A stretch of 64,000 bases of DNA from Bradyrhizobium cenepequi. GTDB taxonomy: Bacteria; Pseudomonadota; Alphaproteobacteria; Rhizobiales; Xanthobacteraceae. The stretch spans positions 1 to 64,000 of the forward strand of contig NZ_JAGKJI010000011.1 of NCBI RefSeq assembly GCF_020329485.1. Reading direction: 5' to 3'. The position numbers and the translations under genes are program-made. Within the stretch, counting starts at the first letter, position 1, and every line of letters starts with the position of its first letter. Of this stretch, positions 17,282 to 25,008 are shown one piece after another. The notes below the pieces were generated by a model. That model was given only the letters and a program-made list of their open reading frames with translations. It did not search any database and was not told the origin of the DNA.

Positions 17282-18091
17282 GTGTCGAGCTACGCCAAAT
17301 ATGAATGCTTGAAAGTGGAGGTTGCGGACAAGGTGGCGACCGTGACCTTGAACCGCCCGCAGGCGCGCAATGCGATCAATCAAAAGCTGATCCGGGAGTT
17401 GCGGACGATCTGGGACGATCTTGCCGACGATCACGCCGTCAATGTCGTGGTGCTGACCGGGGCCGGCGACTTCTTCAGCGTCGGCGGCGACGTGAAGGCG
17501 ATGTCGGAACGGTCGGGCGGCGACGTCCTCGAAGAAGGCGAGGTTCATGATCCCATGATCAGCCGGCGCGGCGTCACCCGCCAGCTCGAGCTCGACAAGC
17601 CGATCATCGCCGCCATCAACGGCGACGCCATCGGCCTCGCGGCGACCCACGCGCTGCTGTGCGACATAACGGTGATGGCCGAAGACGCGCGGATCGGCGA
17701 CACCCACGTCTCGCGGGTCGGCCTGGTCGCGGGCGACGGCGGCACCGTGATCTGGCCGCTGCTGGTCGGGATCAACAAGGCCAAGGAGTTCCTGATCCGC
17801 GGCACGCTCTTGAGCGGTAAGGAGGCCGAGCGGATCGGGCTGGTCAACCACGTCGTGCCGCGCGCGGAGGTGCTGGCCAAGGCCCGTGAGATCGCGATCG
17901 AGCTCGCCAACGGTCCGACCTGGGCCATCCGCTGGACCAAGCTGTCGATCAACCAGATCGTCAAGGATCGCGTCAACATGCTGCTCGAAGCCTCGATGGC
18001 GCTCGAGCAGGTGGCGTTCGAGACTGCCGACCACAAGGAGGCGACGACGTCGTTCAAGGAAAAGCGCAAGCCGAAATTCGGCCAGGCCTAG
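17282..18091 (+). CDS. Enoyl-CoA hydratase/isomerase-family (crotonase) protein with non-canonical active site
   Basis: A 269-residue crotonase with the usual opening VATVTLNRPQARNAINQKLI, the first oxyanion segment FFSVGGDVKAM and the second NGDAIGLAATHALLCD. The start is a GTG preceded by GGAGGAAAAC. When aligned with rat enoyl-CoA hydratase, both catalytic glutamates appear replaced by histidine: E144 falls on H of AATHALLCD and E164 on H of IGDTHVSRVGLVAGDGGT. It therefore probably does not hydrate a double bond in the usual way; isomerase, hydrolase or ring-opening chemistry is possible. It precedes the fused acyl-CoA dehydrogenase by seven bases, clearly in one operon. Confidence 0.9.
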   Translation: MSSYAKYECLKVEVADKVATVTLNRPQARNAINQKLIRELRTIWDDLADDHAVNVVVLTGAGDFFSVGGDVKAMSERSGGDVLEEGEVHDPMISRRGVTRQLELDKPIIAAINGDAIGLAATHALLCDITVMAEDARIGDTHVSRVGLVAGDGGTVIWPLLVGINKAKEFLIRGTLLSGKEAERIGLVNHVVPRAEVLAKAREIAIELANGPTWAIRWTKLSINQIVKDRVNMLLEASMALEQVAFETADHKEATTSFKEKRKPKFGQA

Positions 18092-18098
18092 CGCGGCC

Positions 18099-20339
18099 AT
18101 GAGCGCGACCGAACTCCCGACCGAAGACACGAGGGAGATGCTGCGGGATTCCCTGCGCGGGTTTCTCGGCCAGCATTGGCGCGCGGACACGATGAAGCAT
18201 GGCCCGCGTCTGGAGGAAATCGCGGCCATCTGGGACAAGCTCATGGGCCAAGGCGTTGCGTCGCTCGGCAGCGATCCGGACATGGGAGGCTTGCGCGAAA
18301 TTCTGGTCGTGATGACGGAGCTGGGCCGCGCCGCGTGTCCGGCGCAGATGTGGTCGGCCGCTCTCGCCAACCTCGCGCTTGCGGGATCGCAGGCCGAGGT
18401 TTCGGTCGATCTGCTAAAGCGCGCGCATGCGGGCTCCGCGCGCATTGCGTTTTCGTTTGGGGCGTTCGATCCGGACCGCGGGGCTGGCGCCATCCAGATT
18501 ACAAACGGCAAAGCAAGTGGCCTGCTTCGGTTCGTCGAAGCCGCGGGAAGCTGCACGCATCTGCTCGTGCCGGTTGCCCCCTCGGCGCTCGCGCTCGTTG
18601 CGATGGAGGCCCCGGGTGTCGGCGTCGAGCCAACCCGCGCGATGGGCGCGTGGGGGTTTTACCAGGTTCGGCTGAACGCCGCGCCGATCGACATCATCGA
18701 AGTCGAAGCTCTTGCCGTCCATGACCTCTTGCGCAAAGGCAAGCTGGCGCTGATGGCGCGTGCTCACGGCGCGGCCCAGCACGCCTTCGAACTGGCGGTC
18801 GACTACGCAAAGGAGCGCCGGCAATTCGGGCAGCCGATCGGAAAATTCCAGGCGATCCAGCACAAGTTGGCCAATTGCTTCATCCTGCTCGAAGGCGTGT
18901 GTCTGATCATCGACCATGCGGCGGAGCTGCACGATCGCGACGATCGTCATTGGCAGTACTTCGCTGATTGCGCCGCGTCTTTCTCGGGAGAAGCGCTGCG
19001 GCGCATTTCGCTCGAGACCCAGCATACATTCGGCGCGATCGGCTATGCCGAGGAGCACGAGGCGCCGCTGCACTTCAAGCGCGTGCATCTGGATACGATC
19101 GCGCTCGGCGGCGCGGCGTATGCGCGGCTCGGCATGGCCTCGTTCCTGCTGGATGATGGCGGCGCGGAACTGCCGCAATACGATCTCGGTCCGGCCGGCA
19201 ATGAACTGCGCGAGCAGGTTCGGCAATGGCTGGAGGAAAACTGGTCGGGCGAGCGGAAGGCCGCCTTCGATGCAAGGCCGTTTGCCGAGCGCGAGTTCGA
19301 TGCCGAGTTCGCGCGTGACATCGGCAAGACGGGCTGGATCGGGTTGGGGTGGCCGACGGAATTCGGCGGACAGGGGCGCTCGCCGCTGGAGCAGATCGCC
19401 TTCATCGAAACCATGGAGCGAGGCGAAGCGCCGCGCATCGGGGCCGCCATCCAGGCCAACGCGCTGATGATGTTCGGCACGGCGGAGCAGCAGCAGAAAT
19501 ATCTGCCGGAGATTCTCCGCGGCGAAGCCATGCATGGCATGGGCTACAGCGAACCCCAGGCGGGCTCCGATCTCGCCGCGCTTCGCACCAGCGCGGAGCG
19601 GGATGGCGATCAGTGGGTCATCAACGGCCAGAAGATCTGGACCACGACGTGGTGGGGCAAATACATGTTCCTGGCTGCGCGCACGGACAAGGACGTCAAG
19701 CCGCCGCATGCCGGCATCAGCATGTTCATCGTGCCGATGAATACGCCGGGTATCTCCATCCACCCGGCGACAACGATGTACGACGGCTCCTTTGCCAATA
19801 TCTTCTACGACGACGTCCGCATTCCCCTGGACAACCTCGTCGGCGAGGTCAATGGCGGCTGGAAGGTGCTGACCGGCGCGCTCGCCTTCGAGCGCGGCCT
19901 GGTCGGCGGCGGCATCGTCCTGAAAGTCGCCCACGCCTTCGAGCAGTTGCGCGGGCACATCATGGCGACGGAGGGCGACAGGCCGGCGCTCGCCAATGAC
20001 CCGATCGTGCGCGACAAAATGGCGGTGCTGGCGTCTGAAATCGAGGTCGGCCGTCAGTTGATGATGCATTGCGCGGAACTGGCGGCTGATGGCATCACCC
20101 CGCCGGAATATGGCGCGATCAGCAAGGTGTTCTCCAGCGAGCTGATGGAGCGCTTCGGCGAAGCGGCGCTCGATATTCTCGGCACGCGCGCCGCGCTTTC
20201 TGAGCAGATGCCAGGTGCAATCGATAATGGACGGTTCGAACAGAACCTGCGTCATTCGCTGATGTGGGTGATCAGCATCGGAACCAATGAAATCCAGCGC
20301 AGCCTGATCGCGCAGCGGGCGCTTGGGTTGTCGAGATAG
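18099..20339 (+). CDS. Tandem acyl-CoA dehydrogenase fusion protein
   Basis: A 746-residue protein with two acyl-CoA dehydrogenase units head to tail. Unit one (about 1-365) is divergent, with FELAVDYAKERRQFGQPIGKFQAIQHKLA and GAIGYAEEHEAPLHFKRV. Unit two (about 366-746) starts ELREQVRQWLEENW and contains [38 protein letters not shown] (substrate and FAD loop), IPLDNLVGEVNGGWKV and the end ISIGTNEIQRSLIAQRALGL. The Glu that is catalytic in FEGTNQI-type enzymes is Ile here, so a base elsewhere must act, as in some FadE subfamilies. Covalent pairing resembles the heteromeric FadE pairs of steroid catabolism. The ATG at 18099 is chosen because the frame upstream overlaps the crotonase gene. Confidence 0.92.
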   Translation: MSATELPTEDTREMLRDSLRGFLGQHWRADTMKHGPRLEEIAAIWDKLMGQGVASLGSDPDMGGLREILVVMTELGRAACPAQMWSAALANLALAGSQAEVSVDLLKRAHAGSARIAFSFGAFDPDRGAGAIQITNGKASGLLRFVEAAGSCTHLLVPVAPSALALVAMEAPGVGVEPTRAMGAWGFYQVRLNAAPIDIIEVEALAVHDLLRKGKLALMARAHGAAQHAFELAVDYAKERRQFGQPIGKFQAIQHKLANCFILLEGVCLIIDHAAELHDRDDRHWQYFADCAASFSGEALRRISLETQHTFGAIGYAEEHEAPLHFKRVHLDTIALGGAAYARLGMASFLLDDGGAELPQYDLGPAGNELREQVRQWLEENWSGERKAAFDARPFAEREFDAEFARDIGKTGWIGLGWPTEFGGQGRSPLEQIAFIETMERGEAPRIGAAIQANALMMFGTAEQQQKYLPEILRGEAMHGMGYSEPQAGSDLAALRTSAERDGDQWVINGQKIWTTTWWGKYMFLAARTDKDVKPPHAGISMFIVPMNTPGISIHPATTMYDGSFANIFYDDVRIPLDNLVGEVNGGWKVLTGALAFERGLVGGGIVLKVAHAFEQLRGHIMATEGDRPALANDPIVRDKMAVLASEIEVGRQLMMHCAELAADGITPPEYGAISKVFSSELMERFGEAALDILGTRAALSEQMPGAIDNGRFEQNLRHSLMWVISIGTNEIQRSLIAQRALGLSR

Positions 20340-20354
20340 ATAGGGAGTGATCAC

Positions 20355-21542
20355 ATGCCGCAGCCAGACGTCGCAATGGCCCCCCTCGATGGCGTCAGGG
20401 TGCTCGATTTCTCGATCATGCTGGCCGGCCCCTATTGTGCGCGGCTGCTTGCCGACGTCGGCGCCGACGTGATCAAGATCGAGCCGCCGGAGGGCGACGA
20501 TATGCGGCTGCGCGCACCGCTCCGCGACGGCCACAGCGCCTATTTCGGCCAGCTCAATGCCGGCAAGCGGAGCCTGGCGCTCGATCTGAAGAACAGCGAA
20601 GCGATCGGCCTCGTACACAGGCTGGTCGCGCAAGCCGATATCGTCGTGGAGAATTTTCGTCCCGGTGTGATGGATCGACTGGGGCTCGGCTATGAGGCGC
20701 TGCGCGCAATCAATCCGCGCCTGATCTATTGCTCGATCTCCGGCTATGGCCAGTCCGGTCCGGCGGCGGAGCGTGCCGCCTACGCGATGATCGTTCACGC
20801 CGAAAGCGGTTTCGATCGCGCACTCATGCGTTATGCGGGCGATCGCGACCGTCCTGCGGCAGGCGCAGTGTTTGTTGCCGACCTGCTCGGAGGCATCTTC
20901 GGCTATTCGGCGATCCAGACCGCGCTCGTGCAGCGATCGCGCACCGGGCAGGGTCAGCGGATCGACGTCGCGCTGATGGATTGCATGCTCAACCTGCTTG
21001 TCTATGAACTCCAGGAGGCGCAGTTTCCGGTCCGTGCGCCGCGCCCGACCTATGGTCCGGTGCGCGCCAGCGACGGCGATATCCTGATCGCGCCGGTGAC
21101 GTCCCGTAACTTCGCCGCCCTTTGCGAGGTGACGGGAGACCATGCATTGGCCGCGGATGCCCGCTTCAACACGGTGCCGGCGCGTGGCGCGAACTGGGGC
21201 GCCATGATGCAGCGCATCGAGAAGTGGACGGAGCGCCATACCGTGCGCCAATGCATCGCGGAGCTCGATCGGGCCGGCGTTCCCTGCGCCGAATATCGCG
21301 ATCCCGGTGCGGCCCTGACCGACCCGCATCTCCTGCAGCGCGGCGCGTTTGCGACTATTGCGGACGGAGCAGGCGAGTTTTTCGGCGTCAATCCACCCTG
21401 GAAGATGTCGGGAGCAGACTCCTCCATGCGGCGCGCAGTGCCGGCGATCGGCGCGCACCGCGACGAGGTGCTGTCACGGGCGCTGGGCTTGTCTGATGAG
21501 GAAATCACTGGCCTGGCGGAATCAGGAGCGTTCGGAAAGTAG
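20355..21542 (+). CDS. CaiB/BaiF family (class III) CoA-transferase
   Basis: Moves CoA between an acyl-CoA and a free acid through an aspartyl-CoA intermediate. Typical sequence: LDGVRVLDFSIMLAGPYCARLLADVGADVIKIEPPEGDDMR, AYFGQLNAGKRSLALDLKN, VVENFRPGVMDRLGLGYEALRAINPRLIYCSISGYGQSGP, and GAVFVADLLGGIFGYSAIQTAL with the conserved Asp. The ATG at 20355 has AGGGAG eight bases upstream. Length 395 is normal. As last gene of the crotonase/dehydrogenase operon, it could activate the incoming acid. A second family member sits at 26313. It ends about 10 bases from the convergent MarR gene. Confidence 0.93.
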   Translation: MPQPDVAMAPLDGVRVLDFSIMLAGPYCARLLADVGADVIKIEPPEGDDMRLRAPLRDGHSAYFGQLNAGKRSLALDLKNSEAIGLVHRLVAQADIVVENFRPGVMDRLGLGYEALRAINPRLIYCSISGYGQSGPAAERAAYAMIVHAESGFDRALMRYAGDRDRPAAGAVFVADLLGGIFGYSAIQTALVQRSRTGQGQRIDVALMDCMLNLLVYELQEAQFPVRAPRPTYGPVRASDGDILIAPVTSRNFAALCEVTGDHALAADARFNTVPARGANWGAMMQRIEKWTERHTVRQCIAELDRAGVPCAEYRDPGAALTDPHLLQRGAFATIADGAGEFFGVNPPWKMSGADSSMRRAVPAIGAHRDEVLSRALGLSDEEITGLAESGAFGK

Positions 21543-21554
21543 ATCGACCCGAAT

Positions 21555-22121
21555 TCAATCGTCTGACGATGCGGAAGAGTCCGACGGCGTCGCCTTTGCA
21601 ATCGCCAGCATGCATCTGAGAAAATGCGCGCGATCCTCCTTGCGTAAGGGCGCCAGCATCAAATCTTGCAGTTCCGCAGCGGCGGGAACGACGCTCAAAA
21701 GGGCAGCCTCTCCCTTGGCCGTGATCTGAACCTGCACGGATCGGCGGTCTTCCGCATTGCTCTTCTTCGAGATCAGCTTTCGTGCCGCCATTCTCTTGAG
21801 CATCTCGCTCAGCGTGTTCCGGTCGCAACTGATGTGTTCCGCGAGAACGGACGGGGTGAGCGGCCCTCGCTGATAGAGCGCCATCAGCACACCGAACTGC
21901 CGGGGGGTGATGTCGCTCTGGTGCGTCACCTTCTGGTAGAGGACGTCGTAGCGAGCTTCGAGCAGCCGCAGGAGAAAGCCGATGCCGCCTTCCAGCTGCC
22001 AGTTGCTCGCGAGCTGCGCAGCTGAATCCGTCTTCATTGCCTTGTCGGCTGACATGCCGTTGTCGACCTGAGCTGTAGTTCCATCTGAGGAAGTTGCCAT
22101 AGCCGTTAGCAGCTTGATCAT
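21555..22121 (-). CDS. MarR family transcriptional regulator
   Basis: A 188-residue winged-helix protein: LLRLLEARYDVLYQKVTHQSDITPRQFGVLMALYQRGPLTPSVLAEHISCDRNTLSEMLKRMAARKLISKKSNAEDRRSVQVQITAKGEAAL contains the recognition helix and the DRR wing. MarR proteins of this type commonly sense aromatic acids or their CoA esters. Several ATGs are possible (22121, 22100, 22055); the acidic N-terminal about 35 residues are not conserved. It is divergent from the HicB-like/Rieske operon, with a perfect palindrome between them, so it probably represses that operon. Confidence 0.92.
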   Translation of the reverse strand: MIKLLTAMATSSDGTTAQVDNGMSADKAMKTDSAAQLASNWQLEGGIGFLLRLLEARYDVLYQKVTHQSDITPRQFGVLMALYQRGPLTPSVLAEHISCDRNTLSEMLKRMAARKLISKKSNAEDRRSVQVQITAKGEAALLSVVPAAAELQDLMLAPLRKEDRAHFLRCMLAIAKATPSDSSASSDD

Positions 22122-22220
22122 CCGTCCTCAACCCTTGGGCTAGGCGGCCGCGAACGGACCGGATCCGAAACGAGAGCCCGAAAAACCGCATCGGCCCTTG
22201 CAACGTAAGAATCGATATAG

Positions 22221-22232
22221 TACGTATACGTA
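22221..22232. promoter_or_regulatory. Candidate MarR operator, perfect palindrome TACGTATACGTA
   Basis: A 12-bp perfect dyad lies in the 150-base gap between the MarR gene and the divergent HicB-like/Rieske operon, within AT-rich DNA suited to promoter elements. The half-site TACGTA recurs inside it. Regulation by the adjacent MarR is inferred from position. Confidence 0.55.
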
Positions 22233-22273
22233 ACAAATAGCGACGCGAGCGGATCAAGGTTCGTGCAGGGAGG

Positions 22274-22591
22274 ATGGCTTTGGATCTACGCGAGTTCTTG
22301 TCGGTCCCGTATCTCCTTGAGGCTGAAGCTGTCGAAACCGAGCCAGGCAAGTGGCTCTTGCGCCTCGCTTATCCGGAGCTTCCGGGCTGCATCGCGGAAG
22401 GCTTTGTCGTCGAGGACACGCTCAAAGAGCTCGAACGACGACGGATCGAACAGATCGTGAGCCTGGTGGAGGCAGGCGAACAACCTCCCGTTCCCCGAAA
22501 GCCGCTTGCCGCATCCGATCCGCTCTGGATCGCGCGTGATGTGGGCGTATCGCCCCGTATCGCTGCTCTCCTCGAACGCGCGGCCAAATAG
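22274..22591 (+). CDS. Small HicB-fold protein, no toxin partner seen
   Basis: About 105 residues. The stretch GKWLLRLAYPELPGCIAEGFVVEDTLKELERRRIEQIVSLVEAGEQPPVPRK follows the HicB antitoxin/RNase-H-like pattern (YPELPGC, acidic helix, G-x-x-PPVP). The remaining tail, SDPLWIARDVGVSPRIAALLERAAK, is not the ribbon-helix-helix that classical HicB uses to bind DNA. No hicA-like gene is adjacent: the MarR gene diverges and the Rieske gene follows 39 bases on. GGGAGG directly abuts the ATG, so a TTG at 22280 with six-base spacing may be the true start. It may be a small accessory or regulatory factor of the oxygenase operon. Function unknown. Confidence 0.7.
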   Translation: MALDLREFLSVPYLLEAEAVETEPGKWLLRLAYPELPGCIAEGFVVEDTLKELERRRIEQIVSLVEAGEQPPVPRKPLAASDPLWIARDVGVSPRIAALLERAAK

Positions 22592-22630
22592 CGCCTCGGG
22601 ACGAATTGTTCAATTGGATGGAGGAAGCTC

Positions 22631-23950
22631 ATGCTGTCGTACGAAGACAATGAAAGGCTGGTGAGGGTCGGAAAGGGCACGCCCCTTGGCGAACTGTTCC
22701 GGTTGTATTGGATTCCGTTTCTGCCGTCAGCCGACCTCGTCAAGGACGGGCAGCCGAAGCGCATCCGGCTGTTGGGAGAAGATCTGGTCGCCTTCCGGGA
22801 TAGCGAGGGCCGCGTCGGATTGGTCGATCATGCATGCCCGCATCGCGGCGCGGCGCTGATCTTTGGTCGCAACGAAGATTGCGGATTGCGTTGCGTCTAT
22901 CACGGCTGGAAGTTCGATGTGACGGGCGCGGCAACGGATATGCCGGCCGAGCCGGCCCGCAGCCGCCTGAAAGAGCGCGTCCGAATCAAGGCTTACCCCT
23001 GCCAGGAGCGCAACGGGATGCTTTGGACCTACATGGGTCCGGATGCCGCGAATCCTCCGCCGCTTCCGAACCTGGAATGGAATCTGGTGCCAGCAGAGCA
23101 GGTGCACATCTCGGTGCGGGTCCAGGAATGCAACTGGCTGCAGGCGGTCGAAGGCGAGATCGATTCCGCTCACGCGCCGTTGCTCCACGGCCGGCTCGAC
23201 TCACAGGGCACCACGAGCGTGTGGATTCAGAAGCGCGACCTCCGCCCGACGTTTGAGTGCGTCAAGCAGGATTTCGGGATGAGCATCGCTGCCCGGCGGA
23301 ACTATGACGAGAATACGCTGTATTGGCGCGTCAATCAGTTCATCCTGCCCTTCTATACGCTTGTCCCGCCATTGTCGCCGTTTCCGGATTTGAGCGGGCA
23401 CGCCTGGGTGCCGATCGATGACGAGAACACGCTCTGCATCATGTTCTCGTATCACCCCTCGCAGCCATTGTTGCCGAAGACCCGTCAGATTTTCGAGGAG
23501 GGGCACAATGGCCGGGAGAGCGGGCACGCCAGTCGCCATGCGCTGGTCCAACATCCCGTGACCGTTCCTTATGCGGGGTACTGGACGAAATACAATCCGC
23601 AGAACGGATTCCAGTTCGACTACGGGGCGCAGCAGACTACCTGGTTCTCGGGGCTGCCCGGCCTGTGGGTGCAGGACGGCGCATGCCAGAGCGGTGTTTC
23701 GCCGATCTTTGACCGCACCAAGGAGAATCTCTGCTCCAGCGACACCGGCATTGCGATGACCCGGCGGTTATTGCTCGAGACCTTGGGTGCCTATCGCGAT
23801 CATGGCACCAGGCCAAAGGGCGTGACCGACCCCGATGTGTTCATGGTGCGCGCCGTGTCGCTGCAACTGCCGCCGGAGGACTCCTGGGTTGACGTCGGCG
23901 CCCGCTTCATGCGCGCGCAGCTCGGCGCTGATTTCGGATACAAGCTGTGA
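22631..23950 (+). CDS. Rieske non-haem iron oxygenase, phthalate-dioxygenase-type alpha subunit
   Basis: The oxygenase component that hydroxylates or demethylates an aromatic acid with electrons from the reductase encoded next. The Rieske [2Fe-2S] ligands are C69-x-H71 (CPHRGAALIFG) and C88-x2-H91 (CVYHGW). The mononuclear iron ligands are likely D178, H181 and H186 in EGEIDSAHAPLLHG. The 439-residue length and this ligand spacing suit the phthalate/vanillate/dicamba-type (group I) single-subunit oxygenases. The ATG at 22631 has GGAGG six bases upstream. MarR-controlled expression is likely from the upstream palindrome. The substrate cannot be named from sequence. Confidence 0.93.
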   Translation: MLSYEDNERLVRVGKGTPLGELFRLYWIPFLPSADLVKDGQPKRIRLLGEDLVAFRDSEGRVGLVDHACPHRGAALIFGRNEDCGLRCVYHGWKFDVTGAATDMPAEPARSRLKERVRIKAYPCQERNGMLWTYMGPDAANPPPLPNLEWNLVPAEQVHISVRVQECNWLQAVEGEIDSAHAPLLHGRLDSQGTTSVWIQKRDLRPTFECVKQDFGMSIAARRNYDENTLYWRVNQFILPFYTLVPPLSPFPDLSGHAWVPIDDENTLCIMFSYHPSQPLLPKTRQIFEEGHNGRESGHASRHALVQHPVTVPYAGYWTKYNPQNGFQFDYGAQQTTWFSGLPGLWVQDGACQSGVSPIFDRTKENLCSSDTGIAMTRRLLLETLGAYRDHGTRPKGVTDPDVFMVRAVSLQLPPEDSWVDVGARFMRAQLGADFGYKL

Positions 23951-24010
23951 GCCCGACCGCTCGCATCAAACGCAATCGTCGTGCATGCCGAGACGCCAAG
24001 GTCCAGCTCC

Positions 24011-24973
24011 ATGGCTGAGAGCACCATGCAGGTCCGCGTCAAACGGATCGGCTACGAGGCCGAGAGCATCAATTCATACGAATTGGTTGCCCCCGGAGGC
24101 GGCGATCTCGTTCCTTTCACGGCCGGCTGTCACATCGATCTCCATCTGCCGAACGGAATGATCCGCAGCTACTCGCTCGTCAACGAGCAGAGCGAACGGA
24201 AGCGCTATGTCGTTGCGGTCAACCGAGATGACGCAGGTCGCGGCGGCTCCAGGCTCATTCATGACACGGTGCGGGTCGGCGATATCATGACGATCTCGCA
24301 TCCCAGGAACAACTTTGTCCTTCAGGAGAATGCGGCGCATTCGGTGCTGATCGCGGGCGGAATCGGCATCACGCCGCTGCTTGCGATGATCCGCCGCCTT
24401 GAGGGGCTCGGTCGTTCCTGGCAGCTCTTTTACGCCGCGAGGACACGTTTCGCTGCGGCGTTCCTCGATGAACTGCATGCGCTTCGACCCGGCGTTCATC
24501 AAAACCTGCACATGACCTTCGATCACGCGCCGCTGGGCCGCAAGCTCGACCTTGCGGCGATCGTCGAAGGCGCCGCTGCGGACGCGCATCTGTATTGCTG
24601 CGGTCCCGCGTCGATGCTCGAGGCATTCGAAGCGGCGACAACCGATCGGCCGGCTGACCAGGTGCACGTGGAATATTTCAAGGCAAAGGAAAAGCCGGCC
24701 GCCGAGGGTGGGTTTGAAGTGAGGCTTGCGCGGAGCGGTCGAACGCTAACGGTTCAGCCGGGCAAGACGATCCTGAGTGCGCTGCTGGATGCAGGAATAA
24801 CCGCGAACTACGCCTGTGCTGAAGGTGTCTGTGGCACCTGCGAAACCCGAGTCATCGAAGGGATCCCGGATCACCGCGATCAGTTTCTCAGCAAGGAAGA
24901 ACGAGCGGCAAACAGAACATTGATGATCTGCTGCTCGGGTTCGAAATCGCCGACGCTCGTCCTGGATCTCTAA
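24011..24973 (+). CDS. PDR/VanB-type oxygenase reductase (FMN, NAD and plant-type [2Fe-2S])
   Basis: Single-chain reductase passing electrons from NAD(P)H through FMN and an iron-sulfur centre to the Rieske oxygenase. Domain order is FMN-binding (IRSYSLVNE), NAD-binding (VLIAGGIGITPLLAMIRRL, LYCCGPASMLEAF) and C-terminal ferredoxin (CAEGVCGTCETRV, with the fourth Cys in MICCSG). This is the phthalate dioxygenase reductase layout. The ATG at 24011 is preferred; a GTG at 23981 is in frame. It lies 61 bases after the oxygenase and surely works with it. Length is about 320 residues, complete. Confidence 0.94.
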   Translation: MAESTMQVRVKRIGYEAESINSYELVAPGGGDLVPFTAGCHIDLHLPNGMIRSYSLVNEQSERKRYVVAVNRDDAGRGGSRLIHDTVRVGDIMTISHPRNNFVLQENAAHSVLIAGGIGITPLLAMIRRLEGLGRSWQLFYAARTRFAAAFLDELHALRPGVHQNLHMTFDHAPLGRKLDLAAIVEGAAADAHLYCCGPASMLEAFEAATTDRPADQVHVEYFKAKEKPAAEGGFEVRLARSGRTLTVQPGKTILSALLDAGITANYACAEGVCGTCETRVIEGIPDHRDQFLSKEERAANRTLMICCSGSKSPTLVLDL

Positions 24974-25008
24974 ACGTCAGTTACGACAATCAACAATTGG
25001 TGCATCAT

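Noticed and set aside
18414..21458. Very long open frame (1014 codons) on the minus strand opposite the acyl-CoA dehydrogenase fusion and CoA-transferase
   Set aside because: The plus strand encodes two unmistakable enzymes; the antisense product is low-quality Arg/His-rich sequence without motifs.
22274..22630. A HicAB toxin-antitoxin pair
   Set aside because: Only a HicB-like fold is present; the 39-base gap to the Rieske gene and the divergent MarR gene leave no room for hicA.
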